DNA of 64,000 bases from CAZJVD01 sp964549505 (lineage in GTDB: Bacteria; Bdellovibrionota; UBA1018; CAZJVD01): positions 160,868 through 224,867 of the forward strand of contig CAZJVD010000003.1 in the NCBI GenBank assembly GCA_964549505.1, in the 5' to 3' direction. The notes under the pieces were generated by a model. It was not told the DNA's origin, made no database searches, and worked only from the letters and a program-made list of their open reading frames with translations. Below, piece by piece: positions 8,632 through 16,123 of this stretch. Each line of letters opens with the position of its first letter. Position 1 is the stretch's first letter. A program made the position numbers and the translations under genes.

Positions 8632-9419
8632 CGATAACTCTCTTCATCGTTTGGATAACGTCCTTCGCGAACGTCATCGCTAAACTTCTCGACGGCACCG
8701 CGAACAAGTGCTCCACCATCGAGGTAGGTTCGCAGAAACTTAGGACGAAAACCCGTATTCAAACCTAAAAGGTCATGCAACACGAGAACCTGCCCATCGC
8801 AGTCGGGACCTGCCCCGATACCGATGGTCGGTATCTCAAGCTCTTCAGAAACCACGCGCGCTAAATCGCGCGGCATGCATTCCAAGACAACACCAAAGGC
8901 ACCCAACTCCTGTAAACGTTTCGCATCGGCCAAGATTTCTTTTGCTTTTGCTTCATCACGGCCCTGTACCTTCATGCCACCAAACTGATGAAAGGACTGT
9001 GGCGTGAGCCCTAGATGTCCCATCACCGGAATTCCCGATTGAACCGTACGCTCAATGGAGTCCTCGTGGCCGGAAACGCCTTCGATCTTCACCGCATGTG
9101 CGCCGGCTTGCATCAGCGTGCCAGCAGCGCGCAGAGTTTCAGTCACACCCAGGCGAAAACTGAGAAACGGCATGTCCGCAACGATGATCTTCTTTGAAGC
9201 ACCTCGCGCCACTGCTTGAACTGCTGTTTCAATGCGAGCAACGGTCGCAGGCAAAGTACTCGAGTGTCCATCCATCACCATCGCGAGACTGTCACCTACG
9301 AGTAAAATATCAATCGATGTTTCATCGAGCAGCCGCGCGCTCCAGGTATCGTAACAGGTGACCATCGCGATTTTGTTTTTACGTCCCACAAGGGACTGAG
9401 CCGTGATCATGGTCATCAT
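8628..9419 (-). CDS. panB: Ketopantoate hydroxymethyltransferase
   Basis: A 263-residue TIM-barrel enzyme that transfers a one-carbon unit to alpha-ketoisovalerate to make ketopantoate. Recognisable blocks are AMVTCYDTWSARLLDE, LVGDSLAMVMDGH (metal-binding aspartate), VADMPFLSF, VKIEGV, PVMGHLGLTPQS and IGIGAGPDCDGQVLVLHDLLGL, in the family order and spacing. The ATG at 9419 forms an ATGA overlap with the stop of the upstream DUF2520 gene. A second ATG three bases downstream could also be used. Confidence 0.96.
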   Translation of the reverse strand: MMTMITAQSLVGRKNKIAMVTCYDTWSARLLDETSIDILLVGDSLAMVMDGHSSTLPATVARIETAVQAVARGASKKIIVADMPFLSFRLGVTETLRAAGTLMQAGAHAVKIEGVSGHEDSIERTVQSGIPVMGHLGLTPQSFHQFGGMKVQGRDEAKAKEILADAKRLQELGAFGVVLECMPRDLARVVSEELEIPTIGIGAGPDCDGQVLVLHDLLGLNTGFRPKFLRTYLDGGALVRGAVEKFSDDVREGRYPNDEESYR

Positions 9420-10225
9420 ACCGGTCGTGAAAGACTGGTCTTTTTAACTGATGCGCGCGCCGTACGAAGCGTGCGCAATCCGGGTACGGATCGCTTTTGT
9501 AACGTACGAAGTGCTTTCGGAGATTTCCATCGAACGAACGATTCGAAAACCTCATGAAAAGGATCTCCTGCGATCGCGTTCATATCAGCCCGCAAGGTCT
9601 CGATATCACCACGTGCGAGAGGACCGGTGAGCGCTTGATCTGGAGCCGACGAAAGATTGCGAGCGATCTGCTGCAGATACGGAAGCAGGTAGTGAGAAGG
9701 AATTTTAAAACGCTCCTGCATGTCGGCAAAAAACTTCTGCCATAACAGCGTCGTGAAGTTCCCGCTCATCACACAAAGGCTGTGATAAAGATCCTTGTCT
9801 TTCGCGTCGATCGGAAAAAGTGGGTTCTCCAATGTTGGAAAAAGTTCCTGGAACCAGGCCACCTCACCTTCGACCGCAATCAACGTATTCTCATACGTCT
9901 CCACATCATAAAGATGTGGACCAAAGGACATCAACGGATGCGCCCCGCGCGCCAAAGGTGTCGTCACGCGACCGGAACAATGAACGGCTGCTTTGCTTTC
10001 AAAAAACTTTCGATGGGTTTCAAGAAAAGGAACAATCTGATCATCCGAGATCAAGACAAGGATGACATCACATCCGGCCAGTCGATCCGAAATATGTTCG
10101 CAGAACTCTGCGCCCTCTTTGCGAGACCACTGTTTTACTTTGAGATTTTTTGATTTGAGATAATGACTAAAATGTTGGGCAAGTTTCCCGTCGCCCACAA
10201 TTCCATAACAAGGTACCTGTCTCAT
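9416..10225 (-). CDS. Rossmann-fold/DUF2520 protein, candidate ketopantoate reductase
   Basis: A 269-residue protein with an N-terminal dinucleotide-binding fold (YGIVGDGKLAQHFSHYL, a GxGxxA/G-type loop) and a C-terminal helical DUF2520 domain (about residues 145-240, containing ALTGPLARGDIETLRA, a strong family signature). It is the first gene of the pan/coa operon and has an ideal AGGAGG nine bases before its ATG. Related proteins often sit beside panB and panC. The pathway needs a ketopantoate reductase, no classical PanE is present in the window, and this gene fills that position in the operon, so I infer that role. It could instead act on another 2-keto or beta-hydroxy acid; the canonical PanE catalytic residues cannot be aligned by eye. 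Confidence 0.8.
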   Translation of the reverse strand: MRQVPCYGIVGDGKLAQHFSHYLKSKNLKVKQWSRKEGAEFCEHISDRLAGCDVILVLISDDQIVPFLETHRKFFESKAAVHCSGRVTTPLARGAHPLMSFGPHLYDVETYENTLIAVEGEVAWFQELFPTLENPLFPIDAKDKDLYHSLCVMSGNFTTLLWQKFFADMQERFKIPSHYLLPYLQQIARNLSSAPDQALTGPLARGDIETLRADMNAIAGDPFHEVFESFVRWKSPKALRTLQKRSVPGLRTLRTARASVKKTSLSRPV

Positions 10226-10371
10226 CGATCAAGTCCTCCTATTCGTGGCTATTTTCGAGGTCCGTTTCCGGCCTCGACCACTAAGGACGTTAGCAGAAGG
10301 AGGAGTGGGACGTAAAGTGGTCCCAAAAAGACACCGATCTCTTTACCTGACTATTTTGATGTGAAAACACC

Positions 10372-10400
10372 TTGACCACTGCTTGTAAAAAATATAGGAT
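10372..10400 (+). promoter_or_regulatory. Probable sigma-70 promoter
   Basis: TTGACC (10372-10377), a 17-base spacer and TAGGAT (10395-10400) form a reasonable housekeeping promoter about 60 bases ahead of the GTG of the sigma-54 activator gene. A CCCTG/CAGGG inverted repeat follows in the presumed leader. The match is by eye only. Confidence 0.45.
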
Positions 10401-10460
10401 TCGGCTGCCCTGAAATCGGTTCACAGGGTGCGGTTTCCGTTTTAAAAGGACATAGCGTAG

Positions 10461-12113
10461 GTGGGGACAGAATTTACATTATCCGAAATCCGAGATCAGA
10501 AGCAGCGGCTGCACTTACGCCTGCTCAACGAACTCTCGACCAATCTTCAAAGCCTCTTGGAGTCGGACGACTTCTACCAAGACATCGTCAATCTGATTAA
10601 GAGCAAACTCAATTATTACTCGATACAGGTCTGGACGGTCACGAGTGGAGAAGCGGTGGCCCTCCGAGCTCAATCCGGCGCTTATGGAAATTTTATCAGG
10701 GTTGGTCACCAGATCACTTCGCCAGGAGTTGGAATCACAGGCGAAGTCATTCGAACCAAACGCAGCTACATCTCAAATGACGTCTCCAGCGATCCCAACT
10801 TCACGAATCTATCGTTCCCTGTGAAGTCTAAATCCCAGCTCTGCTCTCCCATTGTAAAAGATGATCAGGTGATCGCGACCCTCAATATAGAGTCCGATGA
10901 GCTCGGCGCTTTCAACGAAGATGATCGTGTCGCAATCGAAACGATCGCTTCTCAAATCGCAGTCGCTATCGCCAATCGCCGCCTTCTCAATAAAACGAAA
11001 GACTTCAATCAGAAGCTTCGCGACGCCGTAAACGAAAAGACGCTCGAGCTTCGCGAGGCACATCGCCGGATCCTCGATCAACAGCATCTGCTCCAGCGCG
11101 AAAACACGAACCTCAAGAGTCTCGTCAAGAAAGATTCGGAGACAGCTAACAAGATGATTGGCTCCGGCAGCACGATGATCGGACTCGTTGCGATGGTCGA
11201 TAAGATCGCACCGACATCGGCGACCGTTTTGATTCAGGGTGAAAGCGGAACGGGTAAGGAGCTGATCGCTCGTCGACTCCATTTCAAAAGCGAACGCCTG
11301 GATCAGCCTTACATCACAGTCAATTGCGGTGCTCTTCAGGAAACACTTTTAGAGTCCGAACTTTTCGGACACGAGAAAGGTGCTTTCACGGGAGCGCTCA
11401 ATCAGAAAGTCGGGCTGGTTGAAACAGCAGACAACGGAACACTCTTCTTGGATGAAATCGGTGAGATGTCACTGCCGATACAAGCAAAGCTTCTGCGTTT
11501 TTTACAGGAAGGCGAGTTTTATCGCATTGGCGGGAAACGCCCGTTGAAAGTGAATGTTCGTGTGATCAGCGCGACGAATCGCGATCTCGAAGAAGAAGTA
11601 AAGAACGGCCGATTTCGCGAAGACCTGTTTTACCGCCTGAACACGATCACCCTGCGAATGCCACCGCTCCGCAAGAGAACGGAAGACATTCCAGAACTCG
11701 TCGAATACTTTCTAGAAAATTCGCGTTTTGGTGGAGCCATACGGAAATCCCTGCGAATCGATCCGGCCGTGATCGATGTTTTTAAAAGCTATATGTGGCC
11801 AGGAAATATTCGAGAGCTTCAGAACACCGTCGAACGCATGAAAATCTTGTCCGACGGTCCTAAGCTCACCCTCGACGATATCCCGTCTAATATTAAAGCA
11901 CCGGCGGCTCAGCCCGCTGAGTCCCAAGAGTTTCGTCCTAATGCCCCGCTTGATGAGATTGAGAAGCAGCATATTTTAAAAACGCTGGCCTTCCATCACG
12001 GCAACAAGACGAAAACAGCGATGAGTCTCGGAGTGACGATCAAGACGCTCTATAACAAGCTTCATCGCTATGGAGTTTTATCCCCCGAACCCCCGACATC
12101 CCAGATATCGTGA
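10461..12113 (+). CDS. GAF-domain sigma-54-dependent transcriptional activator
   Basis: A 550-residue regulator with three modules. Residues about 20-180 form a GAF sensor (LGAFNEDDRVAIETIASQIA closes it), followed by a coiled-coil linker (about 180-230). The AAA+ domain (about 235-470) has Walker A GESGTGKE near residue 260, the sigma-54-contacting loop GAFTGA near 307, Walker B LFLDEIGEM near 327 and a WPGNIRELQN sensor block. The C-terminal Fis-type helix-turn-helix is at about 510-545 (KTAMSLGVTIKTLYNKL). No receiver domain is present, so it probably responds to a small molecule or another protein through GAF. The GTG start follows AAGGA at 10446-10450. Target genes are not known; one sigma-54 promoter lies at 3750. 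Confidence 0.92.
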   Translation: MGTEFTLSEIRDQKQRLHLRLLNELSTNLQSLLESDDFYQDIVNLIKSKLNYYSIQVWTVTSGEAVALRAQSGAYGNFIRVGHQITSPGVGITGEVIRTKRSYISNDVSSDPNFTNLSFPVKSKSQLCSPIVKDDQVIATLNIESDELGAFNEDDRVAIETIASQIAVAIANRRLLNKTKDFNQKLRDAVNEKTLELREAHRRILDQQHLLQRENTNLKSLVKKDSETANKMIGSGSTMIGLVAMVDKIAPTSATVLIQGESGTGKELIARRLHFKSERLDQPYITVNCGALQETLLESELFGHEKGAFTGALNQKVGLVETADNGTLFLDEIGEMSLPIQAKLLRFLQEGEFYRIGGKRPLKVNVRVISATNRDLEEEVKNGRFREDLFYRLNTITLRMPPLRKRTEDIPELVEYFLENSRFGGAIRKSLRIDPAVIDVFKSYMWPGNIRELQNTVERMKILSDGPKLTLDDIPSNIKAPAAQPAESQEFRPNAPLDEIEKQHILKTLAFHHGNKTKTAMSLGVTIKTLYNKLHRYGVLSPEPPTSQIS

Positions 12114-12138
12114 GTGATGTCATAACTAAGGAGTACCC

Positions 12139-12573
12139 ATGAAAAAGAAAACAAAGCCCACAGCTCAGAAAAACGACCAAAAGAGTGACCAAAAGAATGT
12201 AAAGAAGCTAGGCAAGTCAGCTCCGACCTCAAAAGCTGTCGTTGCAAAAGGGTTGGCCACTGCCCCGACTGCCCAGATTACAAAGATTACAAAGAAGCCT
12301 GGGAAGCCCTCGACCCAGGAACTTCCGCCATTGAGCATGGGTTCGCAGTCGATGCCGATGGGTATGGGCGATGCGATGCCTGGAGCTCCTGGACTAAAGA
12401 CCGACGGCTCACCGCAGATTAAAAACTTTCGGCATCATCCGGATATGGAAAGCTTTTACCGATTCATTCACGAAAACGACCTGCGCTTTGAAGCGGTAAC
12501 GCTTCTCGATCAAATGATGGAGCAAAAGATTGCTCGTCGTGCGATCAAAGCTGCCAAAACAAAAGCACACTAG
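12139..12573 (+). CDS. Small Lys-rich/Met-rich protein of unknown function
   Basis: A 144-residue protein preceded by a strong AAGGAG five bases from the ATG. The first 65 residues are almost all Lys, Gln, Asn, Ala and Thr (disordered, strongly basic). A Met/Gly/Pro stretch follows (residues about 68-95, SMGSQSMPMGMGDAMPG), then a folded-looking tail (HPDMESFYRFIHENDLRFEAVTLLDQMM) that is predicted helical and ends in another basic patch. No signal peptide is present. It sits 25 bases after the sigma-54 activator and 11 bases before an aminotransferase gene. A nucleic-acid-binding role is plausible from charge alone. Its stop codon lies inside a dispersed CTAG-repeat copy. Confidence 0.7.
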   Translation: MKKKTKPTAQKNDQKSDQKNVKKLGKSAPTSKAVVAKGLATAPTAQITKITKKPGKPSTQELPPLSMGSQSMPMGMGDAMPGAPGLKTDGSPQIKNFRHHPDMESFYRFIHENDLRFEAVTLLDQMMEQKIARRAIKAAKTKAH

Positions 12574-12590
12574 AGCATGTCCTCATGTGG
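12570..12590. repeat. CTAG-associated dispersed repeat, copy A
   Basis: CTAG followed by AGCATGTCCTCATGTG. The same pattern, CTAG-RGCRTGYCSTCAYNTG, occurs at 40371 and 49622. In all three copies the TAG is the stop codon of a gene. Here the repeat also runs into the start codon of the next gene. Confidence 0.5.
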
Positions 12591-13733
12591 ATGAAACGTT
12601 ATCTTCTCACGCCGGGACCCACTCCGGTTCCCGAAGCAGTGATGGCTGCGTTCGCGCAGCCACTCGTGCATCACCGCACGCCAGACTTTGAAAAACTTTT
12701 TGAATCGGTTCGGGCGGACCTAAAGTACGTTTTTCAAACAAAGAACGATGTTCTTTGTCTAGCTGCCTCAGGCACGGGAGCTATGGAAGCTGCCGTTTCG
12801 AATCTCTTCAGTAGTGGCGACAAGGTTCTTGTCGTCGAAGCAGGAAAATTCGGGGAACGCTGGACCGAGATTGCGAAACGCTACGGCCTGAAACCGGTTG
12901 TCGTTTCCGTAAATCGTGGACGAGCTGTCAGTGTGAGCGAACTCACCGCGGCGATCGAAAACAATCGCGATAGTAAAGGCATCTTGTTCCAAGCCTGTGA
13001 AACATCGACGGGTGTTCGGATGCCGTCGCAAGAAATTGCGAACCTCGCCGCAAAGAATGGGATGCTTTCGATCTGCGACGCTATCACCGGTTGCGGTGTC
13101 TTTGACTTGCCGATGGACCGATGGGGGATCGATGTTTTGATCAGCGGTTCACAGAAAGCGTTCATGATTCCACCCGGGCTGGCCTTCATCGCGCTTTCAG
13201 ATCGTGCGTGGGCTGCGGCCGACTCGAGCAACCTTCCGAGGTACTATTTTGACCTGAAAATCGAGCGCTCGGCTCATCAAAAGAACATGAGTGCGTGGAC
13301 ACCAGCTATCTCATTGATTCAGGGTTTGAAGGTGGCACTTGAGATGATTCGGTCCGAAGGCCTTGAAGCTCTTTTCAAACGTCATGCGCTCCTGGCCGCC
13401 GCAACGCGGGCTGGAGTCGAAGCCCTGGGGCTTGAGCTTTTTTCCAAGGACACTCCCTCCGAGGGGGTGACGGCCGTCTCCGCACCCGGTGGCCTTTCTG
13501 GAAAGAAAATAGCTAAGACGATGCGCGAAAAGTATGGTGTTGCGATTGCCAGCGGCCAGGCCGAGATGGAAGACGGAATATTTCGTCTGTCCCATTTTGG
13601 ATATGTGGGTTTCTTTGATATCAGTACAGCGATCAGTGCTCTTGAGCTCACACTCAGTGAGCTTGGTTTCAAGGTTTCCTTCGGCAAAGGAGTGGGCGCT
13701 GCGCTGGCTCGGTTGGCAGCGGGAAACCGTTAA
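12585..13733 (+). CDS. Class V PLP aminotransferase (alanine-glyoxylate / serine-pyruvate type)
   Basis: A 382-residue fold-type I aminotransferase. The N-terminus LLTPGPTPVPEAV and HHRTPDFEKLF are diagnostic of the alanine-glyoxylate/serine-pyruvate aminotransferase branch. ASGTGAMEAAVSN (about residues 66-78) binds the PLP phosphate, the aspartate in CDAITG (about 165) contacts the pyridine nitrogen, and the Schiff-base lysine is in SGSQKAFMIPPG near residue 195. Substrate cannot be set from sequence; roles in serine/glycine or glyoxylate metabolism are usual for the family, and some members act as phosphoserine aminotransferase substitutes. ATG at 12585 and ATG at 12591 are both possible. 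It is closely followed by purA (29 bases). Confidence 0.88.
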   Translation: MWMKRYLLTPGPTPVPEAVMAAFAQPLVHHRTPDFEKLFESVRADLKYVFQTKNDVLCLAASGTGAMEAAVSNLFSSGDKVLVVEAGKFGERWTEIAKRYGLKPVVVSVNRGRAVSVSELTAAIENNRDSKGILFQACETSTGVRMPSQEIANLAAKNGMLSICDAITGCGVFDLPMDRWGIDVLISGSQKAFMIPPGLAFIALSDRAWAAADSSNLPRYYFDLKIERSAHQKNMSAWTPAISLIQGLKVALEMIRSEGLEALFKRHALLAAATRAGVEALGLELFSKDTPSEGVTAVSAPGGLSGKKIAKTMREKYGVAIASGQAEMEDGIFRLSHFGYVGFFDISTAISALELTLSELGFKVSFGKGVGAALARLAAGNR

Positions 13734-13762
13734 CTGAAAGAGACGACGTTGAGGTTCGAAAA

Positions 13763-15094
13763 ATGAATATCGCTATTCTCGGTGCGCAATGGGGAGATGA
13801 AGGCAAAGGAAAGATTGTCGATCTCTACTCGGCCCGCGCGGACATTATTGTGCGCTTTCAAGGAGGCAACAACGCCGGTCACACACTGGTGGTGGCAGGC
13901 AAGAAAACAGTGCTCCACTTGATTCCAAGTGGCGTGTTGCATGCCGGAAAACTATGTCTGATCGCAAACGGTGTCGTTTTCGATCCGACCGAATTTTTTG
14001 AAGAGATCGCGTCTTTAGAGAAGTCCGGAGTGCTCTCCGACCGACCCGAAAAGATTATTCAGGTGAGTGAGCGCGCGCATGTCATCATGCCCTATCATCG
14101 CTTACTCGATAAACTCCGCGAAGAGCGCGCTTCGCAAACACGAAGCAAGATTGGAACCACCGTGCGCGGGATCGGGCCGGCTTACGAGGACAAAGTCGCA
14201 CGCCGTGGTGTTCAAGTCGTAGATCTTCTCCATCCCGAACTGCTCAAGGAAAAACTGGAACGTTCGCTTGAAGAGAAGAACGTGCTTTTCCAAAAACATT
14301 TCAACCATGCTCCGATTTCCGTCGACGAAATGTTCACAAAAGCGCTCGAACTGGGCGAACGACTCAAGCCCTATATCTCGGATGTGCGTAAGACCTTGAT
14401 GAAAGGGATCCAGCAGAAAAAGCGCATCCTCTATGAAGGCGCGCAAGGAACGCTTCTCGATGTCGATCACGGAACGTACCCCTACGTCACGTCCTCAAGT
14501 GTCGTTGCGGGCGGGATCCTCACCGGTTGCGGTGTGGGCGCCGGAAACTACGATCAAGTCATTGGGATTGCTAAAGCTTACTGCACGCGTGTCGGAACAG
14601 GACCGTTCCCAACCGAAATGTTGGGCGACGAAACCGCACTCGGCGAAAAGATTCGAACGGTCGGCGCTGAGTTTGGTGCTACGACCGGACGACCCCGGCG
14701 CACAGGATGGCTCGACCTTGTGGCGCTCAAGTATGCAGTTGAGATCAATGGCCTAACGGGAATTGCTTTGATGAAAGCCGATGTGCTGAACGGCTTACTG
14801 GAGCTCAAAGTCTGCACCGATTACAAAATAGGCTCACAGACCTCTCGAGATTTTCCATCGTGTATCGAAGATCTCGAACGCATTGAACCTGTTTACAAAA
14901 CAGTTCCAGGGTGGCCCGATTACGACGCTTCGAAAGTTGGATCGGCCAGCGAGTTACCAAAAACGCTGCAGGCTTACATCCGGCTTATTGAGGAATACAC
15001 CGGTATTCCGATCGTCCTCGTCAGCACAGGCCCAGGCCGCGAAGAAACCTTGCAATTGAAAAACCCGTTTGGTACCTCTGACACTATCCATTAA
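13763..15094 (+). CDS. purA: Adenylosuccinate synthase
   Basis: A 443-residue GTP-dependent enzyme that converts IMP and aspartate to adenylosuccinate, the first committed step to AMP. Motifs are QWGDEGKGKIVD (P-loop and catalytic Asp, residues about 9-20), GGNNAGHT (catalytic His), GTTVRGIGPAYEDK (IMP-binding), FEGAQGTLLDVDHGTYPYVTSS-type sequence near 232, TRVGTGPFPTE and the GRPRRTGWLD loop near 313. Length is typical. It follows the aminotransferase gene in the same direction, and tRNA-Lys begins six bases after its stop. Confidence 0.97.
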   Translation: MNIAILGAQWGDEGKGKIVDLYSARADIIVRFQGGNNAGHTLVVAGKKTVLHLIPSGVLHAGKLCLIANGVVFDPTEFFEEIASLEKSGVLSDRPEKIIQVSERAHVIMPYHRLLDKLREERASQTRSKIGTTVRGIGPAYEDKVARRGVQVVDLLHPELLKEKLERSLEEKNVLFQKHFNHAPISVDEMFTKALELGERLKPYISDVRKTLMKGIQQKKRILYEGAQGTLLDVDHGTYPYVTSSSVVAGGILTGCGVGAGNYDQVIGIAKAYCTRVGTGPFPTEMLGDETALGEKIRTVGAEFGATTGRPRRTGWLDLVALKYAVEINGLTGIALMKADVLNGLLELKVCTDYKIGSQTSRDFPSCIEDLERIEPVYKTVPGWPDYDASKVGSASELPKTLQAYIRLIEEYTGIPIVLVSTGPGREETLQLKNPFGTSDTIH

Positions 15095-15100
15095 ATGCGT

Positions 15101-15175
15101 GAGCGCATAGCTCAGGGGTAGAGCAACGCCCTTTTAAGGCGTGGGTCGAAGGTTCAAATCCTTCTGCGCTCACCA
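15101..15175 (+). tRNA. tRNA-Lys (UUU)
   Basis: A complete cloverleaf is readable. The acceptor stem GAGCGCA pairs with TGCGCTC. The D arm is GCTC-AGGGGTA-GAGC. The anticodon arm ACGCC/GGCGT has loop CTTTTAA, so the anticodon is TTT. The T arm is GAAGG-TTCAAAT-CCTTC, and discriminator A and encoded CCA follow. It may be processed from the purA transcript. Confidence 0.95.
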
Positions 15176-15259
15176 AGCACAAATCAAAAAAATCCGAGGA
15201 CACCCGGGCGTCCATCCATGGACCTATCGAATCGCATCCTGCGATTCTCCTTCAGGGTG

Positions 15260-15976
15260 TCACCGCCCCACCACCCGAAATTCATACACGAGCCAACCCA
15301 CCAAAGAATGCGATTCGATCGGACTGGGCTCCACGAGTTCAATTTGCACTCCAAGATTGTTCGCTACAGTGAAGGGGTTCGGCTTATGAAAAGGATCACG
15401 AGGGTTCAATGGGGTTCCAAACATTCCAAAACTCAGAAAAAAACTCCGACCGATCTTAGTTTTCTTCAGCATGAACTCGACAAGATCGTAACGGTCGGCA
15501 GCTGTGACGTCCGGTGCGTCCCAAACCCCAATACAGAAAATGGTGTCATAGCTTCGATCCGGAACATCCATCTCGGTAACGCTGTTGTGAAAGTAAGTCG
15601 GCTCGAAACGAATCGCATCTCCGAGCGCTCTCTGTTGATACTGAACTCGAGTTCGATGCGCCGTGATGCCTTCTTCATAAGCATCGACAACATGGGATTT
15701 CGCGCCGATCAGAATAGAAAGAACCGAAAGATGGGAAAGTATACCGGGCCCGATCTCGAGTACCTGATCTCCGGGGCGCACATGAGCACGTTCAAAGACA
15801 CGTAAGGCCGCCTCCTCGTCGGGGAGTCGGAATCGTTTGATCTCAGCTGGCTGCAGCGACGTGTTTTTCGCCAGAAAATCTCCGAGAAGGGCGGTTTCAC
15901 GCGCGTGGATGCTCGATACTGTCAGGAGCCCAGCTCCAAGCGCTAAAACTCCTAAATCTAAAGCACGAAACTGCAT
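15260..15976 (-). CDS. Class I SAM-methyltransferase-like protein with N-terminal hydrophobic signal
   Basis: A 238-residue protein with a Rossmann methyltransferase core. Motif I is VLEIGPGILSHLSVL (about residues 75-89), an acidic residue follows in HVVDAYEEG, and the motif IV-like region is DRSYDTIFCIGVWDAP (about 140). The first 25 residues (LDLGVLALGAGLLTVSS, then IHARE) look like a signal peptide or membrane anchor, which is unexpected because S-adenosylmethionine is cytoplasmic. Either the protein is anchored facing the cytoplasm, or the segment is a hydrophobic helix of the fold. Substrate unknown. It converges on tRNA-Lys and is divergent from the lipoprotein gene at 16124. Confidence 0.75.
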   Translation of the reverse strand: MQFRALDLGVLALGAGLLTVSSIHARETALLGDFLAKNTSLQPAEIKRFRLPDEEAALRVFERAHVRPGDQVLEIGPGILSHLSVLSILIGAKSHVVDAYEEGITAHRTRVQYQQRALGDAIRFEPTYFHNSVTEMDVPDRSYDTIFCIGVWDAPDVTAADRYDLVEFMLKKTKIGRSFFLSFGMFGTPLNPRDPFHKPNPFTVANNLGVQIELVEPSPIESHSLVGWLVYEFRVVGR

Positions 15977-16123
15977 ATGCTGCGATGTATCACAAAACCC
16001 TGTTCGAATCTCTTAAATCGCCAAATTTAACACACCGCGATGCACAACACGGAAAACACCGTGCGACTCGTCATCCTCTATGCTATCGACGGAGCGGTTC
16101 GGGGTGTTTTGCGAGGTGGTGAT

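Noticed and set aside
10461..12113. Assigning the sigma-54 activator to the promoter at 3750
   Set aside because: Both exist in the window, but they are 6.7 kb apart with an unrelated operon between them, and no activator-binding site can be matched, so the link is not claimed.
15196..15215. GGACACCCGGGCGTCC palindrome after tRNA-Lys as a terminator
   Set aside because: The two halves have a mismatch and no loop, and no T-run follows, so it is unlikely to form a terminator hairpin.
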